Source: JAVBMU01 sp031552185
GTDB taxonomy: Bacteria; Actinomycetota; Actinomycetes; Actinomycetales; Cellulomonadaceae
DNA length: 64,000 nucleotides
NCBI GenBank assembly: GCA_031552185.1
Contig: JAVBMU010000100.1
Location: 1 to 64,000 of the forward strand
Direction of reading: 5' to 3'
The notes beneath the pieces are model-generated. The model had not been told where the DNA came from. It made no database searches and saw only the letters and a program-made list of their open reading frames with translations. Position numbers and translations under genes: made by a program. This document shows, piece after piece, positions 61,106 to 64,000 of the stretch (the stretch's first letter is position 1; each line of letters begins with the position of its first letter).

Positions 61106-61355
61106 CTCTTTCTCCTTTCCGCACACAACGGTGGAACTGATGCCACCGAAGGCTCCTTCGACGCATGCGGACAGCGGATCGACGTCGCATCGACGTCGCA
61201 TCGGCGTCGGCCGGGCAAGGCCGACCGACGGCAGTTCGACGAGGCAATTGTCGGGGCTGTCCCGGTACGAAGTATAAATACCACCGCCGACACACGGCCC
61301 GCTTGCCGATAGTCGCGCGGCTCCGACCGCAGCTGGTGGCCCCGCCCGGCCTGCC

Positions 61356-61456
61356 GCGCGAGGTAGAGCCGCCACGCGAGGTAGAGCGGTAGCGCGCGAA
61401 GTAGCGCGGTAGCGCGCCCGACACGCCGGTGTGGCGGCGCTACGGATCTATCTCGG
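61356..61456. repeat. dispersed repeat element, copy at 61.4 kb
   Basis: Three units with GCGAGGTAG or GCGAAGTAG (start near 61358, 61376, 61396) are followed by CCGACACGCCGG and by ACGGATCTATCTCGG, which inverts the unit. It lies in the 384-bp gap at 61106-61489, in which I see no gene. Confidence 0.8.
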
Positions 61457-61489
61457 CGTCGTCGGCCGCGAAGCCGATGGCCCCCCGCC

Positions 61490-62053
61490 CTACCGGCGCA
61501 CGCGGTGGCGGAGGTAGACGACACCCGACTTGAACGCCCGGGTCTCGACGAATTCCAGGTCCACTCGGCGCTGATGCCGCGCGAAGAACGGAATGCCACC
61601 GCCGACCAGCACGGGGTAGACCACCTGCCGGTACTCGTCGATCAGGCCCAGATCGGCGGCTTGGGCGGCCAGCGCCGCGCCCCCGATCGCGATGTCGCCC
61701 TCCCCCGGCTCGGCGCGCAGTCGCTCGATCTCCTCGGCGAGACCGGCCGAACTGAGCCGGGCATTGCCCTGCACCTGTGCCAGCGTCGTGGAGAACACCA
61801 CCTTGGGCAGCGGATTCCACCGCGCGGCCCACTCGCGCTCGGCGTCGTCGAGCGAAGGATTCTGGTCGGGGTCCTCCCAATACAGCATGGTTTCGTAGAG
61901 CCGCCGCCCGAGGAGGTGGACACCGACGTCGCGCAATTCATCGATGTGGAACCGGAAGACCTCGTCGTCGGGCACGGTCCAGTTGAAATCACCATCCGGG
62001 CCGACGATGTAGCCGTCGAGCGAGACACCCATCAGATAGGTCACGCGTCGCAT
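61490..62053 (-). CDS. dihydrofolate reductase/RibD C-terminal family protein
   Basis: A 187-residue RibD-C/DHFR-fold reductase. VTYLMGVSLDGYIVGPDGDF begins the fold and GGAALAAQAADLGLIDEYRQ with VLVGGGIPFF ends it. These small proteins are common in actinobacteria and are not the main DHFR. The ATG at 62053 follows GGACTCCT-type sequence, with GAGGAG on the coding strand nearby. Substrate unknown. Confidence 0.85.
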   Translation of the reverse strand: MRRVTYLMGVSLDGYIVGPDGDFNWTVPDDEVFRFHIDELRDVGVHLLGRRLYETMLYWEDPDQNPSLDDAEREWAARWNPLPKVVFSTTLAQVQGNARLSSAGLAEEIERLRAEPGEGDIAIGGAALAAQAADLGLIDEYRQVVYPVLVGGGIPFFARHQRRVDLEFVETRAFKSGVVYLRHRVRR

Positions 62054-62195
62054 GAGGAGTCCTTTCGCCGAGCCTGGATCGAGGGTCATGCGCCGTCCTG
62101 GGCGGCGGCCCGGCCTTCAGGCTAGGTGCCGTCGCGGACCGTCGCCTCGCCCGGGCGCCGGCGCGCGGCGCAGAACGGCTGTCACAGACACCGCA

Positions 62196-62201
62196 TACCA
62201 T
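62196..62201 (+). promoter_or_regulatory. leaderless -10 of the DinB-family gene
   Basis: TACCAT ends 7 nt before GTG 62209. The ATG at 62200 is part of this box and is unlikely to be the start. Confidence 0.5.
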
Positions 62202-62208
62202 GCGGAGC

Positions 62209-62799
62209 GTGACTGAGCCCGCGCCCGCAGCCGACCCCAGCAACAACCCGACCGGCCACCCCGGCTACGACACCATTGCCGGGGACGCCAAGGACTGGAC
62301 CTGGGTGCTGGCCCGCCCGTGCCCCGACTGCGGATACGACGCCGCCGACGTCGCGCCCGGCGACATCGCCGGCTGGATCCGGGCCGTGGTCCCGCTGTGG
62401 GAGGCGGTGCTCGACAGCGCGCACGTCACCGAGCGACCCGACCCGGCCACCTGGTCGCCGCTCGAGTACGCGGCGCACGTCCGCGACGTCTACGGCGTGA
62501 TGGACGAGCGGCTGGAACTCATGCTCAACCAGGAGCACCCGCAATTCGCCAACTGGAACCAGGACGCGACCGCCGCCGAACGCGACTATCTCCACCAGAA
62601 CCCAGCCCGGGTCGCCGTCGAACTGGCCGAGGCGGCGGAGCGGATCGCCGCTCGCCTCGACCAGGTGACCGACGACGCCTGGGACCGCCCCGGCCGGCGG
62701 TCCAACGGTTCGGAATTCACCGTCCGGACGCTCAGCCTCTATCTGATGCACGACGTCGTCCATCACCTCTGGGACAACCGGTCGGCATTGGACAGCTGA
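62209..62799 (+). CDS. DinB-family protein
   Basis: A 196-residue four-helix-bundle protein of the DinB/YfiT group. The metal-ligand histidines are visible in EYAAHVRDVYGVMDERL (near residue 90) and LMHDVVHHLWD (near 185). Many actinobacterial members are mycothiol-dependent transferases. I chose GTG 62209 because TACCAT ends 7 nt before it. It is convergent with the membrane protein downstream. Confidence 0.82.
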   Translation: MTEPAPAADPSNNPTGHPGYDTIAGDAKDWTWVLARPCPDCGYDAADVAPGDIAGWIRAVVPLWEAVLDSAHVTERPDPATWSPLEYAAHVRDVYGVMDERLELMLNQEHPQFANWNQDATAAERDYLHQNPARVAVELAEAAERIAARLDQVTDDAWDRPGRRSNGSEFTVRTLSLYLMHDVVHHLWDNRSALDS

Positions 62800-62822
62800 C
62801 CCGACGACCCGAGCGGGACCCC

Positions 62823-63992
62823 TTACTCGAACCCGAACACCAGCGGGAAGATGGCGACGACGATCGCTGCCCAGACCGGGTAGACGGGCAGCATCGTGGT
62901 GTGCCACCGGACGTGGGCGTCCAGGGGCTTGCGGCCGCGGGCGAACGCCAGCGCCGATACGCCCGCGCCCACGAGGTGCACAAGCAGGAGCACATTGAGT
63001 CCGCCGGCCGCGGTCTTGTTGGGACTGAACCCGAACTCGGCGGTCCGCGTCACCATCGCCACGAGGCCCACGGTATTGACGGCGAGCGCCGCACCGATGA
63101 GCACGAGCTGCAGCGCGTCGAAGAACCCGGGCTTGGCGAGCGGATCGCGCGCGGAGACCGAGTACAGCAGGAGGCACAGGACGAGCACCAGGATCGCGTC
63201 CATGAGGATGAGCAACTCCCGGTCGACGTCCCCCAGCCCGCCCGCGCCGATCAGCACGCCGAAGAGCGCGAGCAGCATGACGATCGTCAGCGGAGTGAAC
63301 ACCCGCGTCAGAACGGGCGCGATGTTCTCGACGACGCTCTGCTTCGCCTCGACCAGCCACGCCGCCACGACCATCGCGCCCGGCACGGCGAACGGCATGA
63401 TCCAGTTCTCCAGCGTCGGCTCCAGATCGACGTCCGCGAGCTGGAAGACGGCGGCGGTCAGGCCCAGCAGCACCCCGCCGCCGAGCGCGAGCAAGGCCAG
63501 GTACACGGCGAACTCGCCGGTGAATCGTGCGAAATCCAGCCGCCGGGCCTCGGACCGCCAGCGCCCGCCCACGTACGCGCCGCCGATGATCGCCCACAGC
63601 ACCACAAGTGCGTGGATTGCCGCCAGGACGCCCGTGGAGCCGTCGGCAACGAACGGATAGAGATTGAGCACGAGCGCCAGGACAACGAACGGGGTGGCGA
63701 GCGCGGCCCCGATCTGCCAGGTCAGCTGCCGCTTCCAGGCAAAGTAGCCGACCAGGAACGGCGTCACCAGCAGGCCGATGTTGCGGGCGAGCGCCATCTC
63801 GTCGTCGATCAGCGACACACCGAGCTTCACCGCGACCCCCGCGCCCACCCCGAGGGCGAGGACGACGGCGAGTTCGCGCCATCCGGGCGCTCCGCCGCGG
63901 GCCGGTTCGCCGGGAACCAGCACGAGCTGCTTCCAGAGCCGGTCGGAGTGCTCCCGGGCGAACTCGCGGGACACGGCGTCCAAGCTGCCCAT
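62823..63992 (-). CDS. polytopic membrane protein, possibly DUF4153-like
   Basis: At least 389 residues with about 10-11 membrane helices and short loops. The N-terminal soluble part (EFAREHSDRLWKQL) precedes the first helix. The arrangement recalls DUF4153 or permease-like proteins of unknown role, but I am not sure of the family. The ATG at 63992 is only 8 bp from the window end, so the true start may lie outside. Confidence 0.65.
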   Translation of the reverse strand: MGSLDAVSREFAREHSDRLWKQLVLVPGEPARGGAPGWRELAVVLALGVGAGVAVKLGVSLIDDEMALARNIGLLVTPFLVGYFAWKRQLTWQIGAALATPFVVLALVLNLYPFVADGSTGVLAAIHALVVLWAIIGGAYVGGRWRSEARRLDFARFTGEFAVYLALLALGGGVLLGLTAAVFQLADVDLEPTLENWIMPFAVPGAMVVAAWLVEAKQSVVENIAPVLTRVFTPLTIVMLLALFGVLIGAGGLGDVDRELLILMDAILVLVLCLLLYSVSARDPLAKPGFFDALQLVLIGAALAVNTVGLVAMVTRTAEFGFSPNKTAAGGLNVLLLVHLVGAGVSALAFARGRKPLDAHVRWHTTMLPVYPVWAAIVVAIFPLVFGFE

Positions 63993-64000
63993 CCGCTTGA

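Noticed and set aside
62200..62202. ATG as start of the DinB-family gene
   Set aside because: It overlaps a TACCAT -10 box placed 7 nt before GTG 62209, which is the better leaderless start.
1..64000. tRNA or rRNA genes
   Set aside because: I saw no rRNA signatures and no convincing cloverleaf; a dedicated covariance search could still find one.

Overview
This 64 kb window is chromosomal DNA from a high-GC Gram-positive bacterium (Actinomycetota). The evidence is very high GC throughout, many GTG starts, 1-4 bp ATGA/GTGA gene overlaps, an ImuA-ImuB-DnaE2 SOS mutasome behind a perfect actinobacterial LexA box, divergent glgA/glgC, adjacent FabI/InhA-type and FabG genes, DUF3099, DUF2510 and an F420-type deazaflavin oxidoreductase. 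The gene order glgA-glgC-serB-sixA-fabI-fabG-DUF3099-SURF1-ABC-F suggests Micrococcales or a near relative, but this is inference. I saw no rRNA, tRNA, CRISPR array, prophage or complete insertion sequence.

Region 1 (1-9.1 kb): a complete [NiFe]-hydrogenase maturation operon hypA-hypB-(small repeat ORF)-hypF-hypC-hypD-hypE. It is divergent from two overlapping amidohydrolase-family genes, one with a normal metal site and one without. The hydrogenase itself is not in the window. An orphan nrdI and a relic of a GyrI-like domain follow. Region 2 (9.2-17 kb): a secreted proline/threonine-rich protein and the SOS operon imuA-imuB-dnaE2. Region 3 (17-23.7 kb): a LacI regulator divergent from a catabolic operon (asparaginase, PuuE/NodB-like amide hydrolase, MFS transporter, two SDR dehydrogenases, one unknown protein), with a promoter and operator that can be read directly.

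Region 4 (23.7-33.7 kb): a 20-bp inverted repeat array, small enzymes, NDH-2, a CPH-type copper ATPase with a CsoR-like operator, an IdeR-boxed siderophore-interacting protein, an ArsR regulator with a P-type ATPase of unusual metal motif, and a vapBC pair beside a relic of a second ATPase 3' end. Region 5 (33.7-45 kb): TrmH-type methyltransferase, MFS, a TetR-controlled heterodimeric ABC exporter, SPFH/NfeD membrane pair and an ABC ATPase. Region 6 (44-54 kb): core metabolism (glycogen synthesis, serB, fatty-acid reductases, SURF1, ABC-F). Region 7 (54-64 kb): a patchwork of small genes, a second vapBC pair, three decayed gene fragments, a DUF2510-transglutaminase protein and a polytopic membrane protein at the edge.

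Two window-wide patterns stand out. Many genes have a TANNNT -10 box ending 6-7 nt before the start codon, so they are probably leaderless; this also fixes several starts. A dispersed intergenic repeat family (short units containing GCGAG, a core like CCGACACGCCGG, then inverted units) occurs at about 23.8-24.2, 29.3, 52.0 and 61.4 kb and is not explained by any feature type I recognise.
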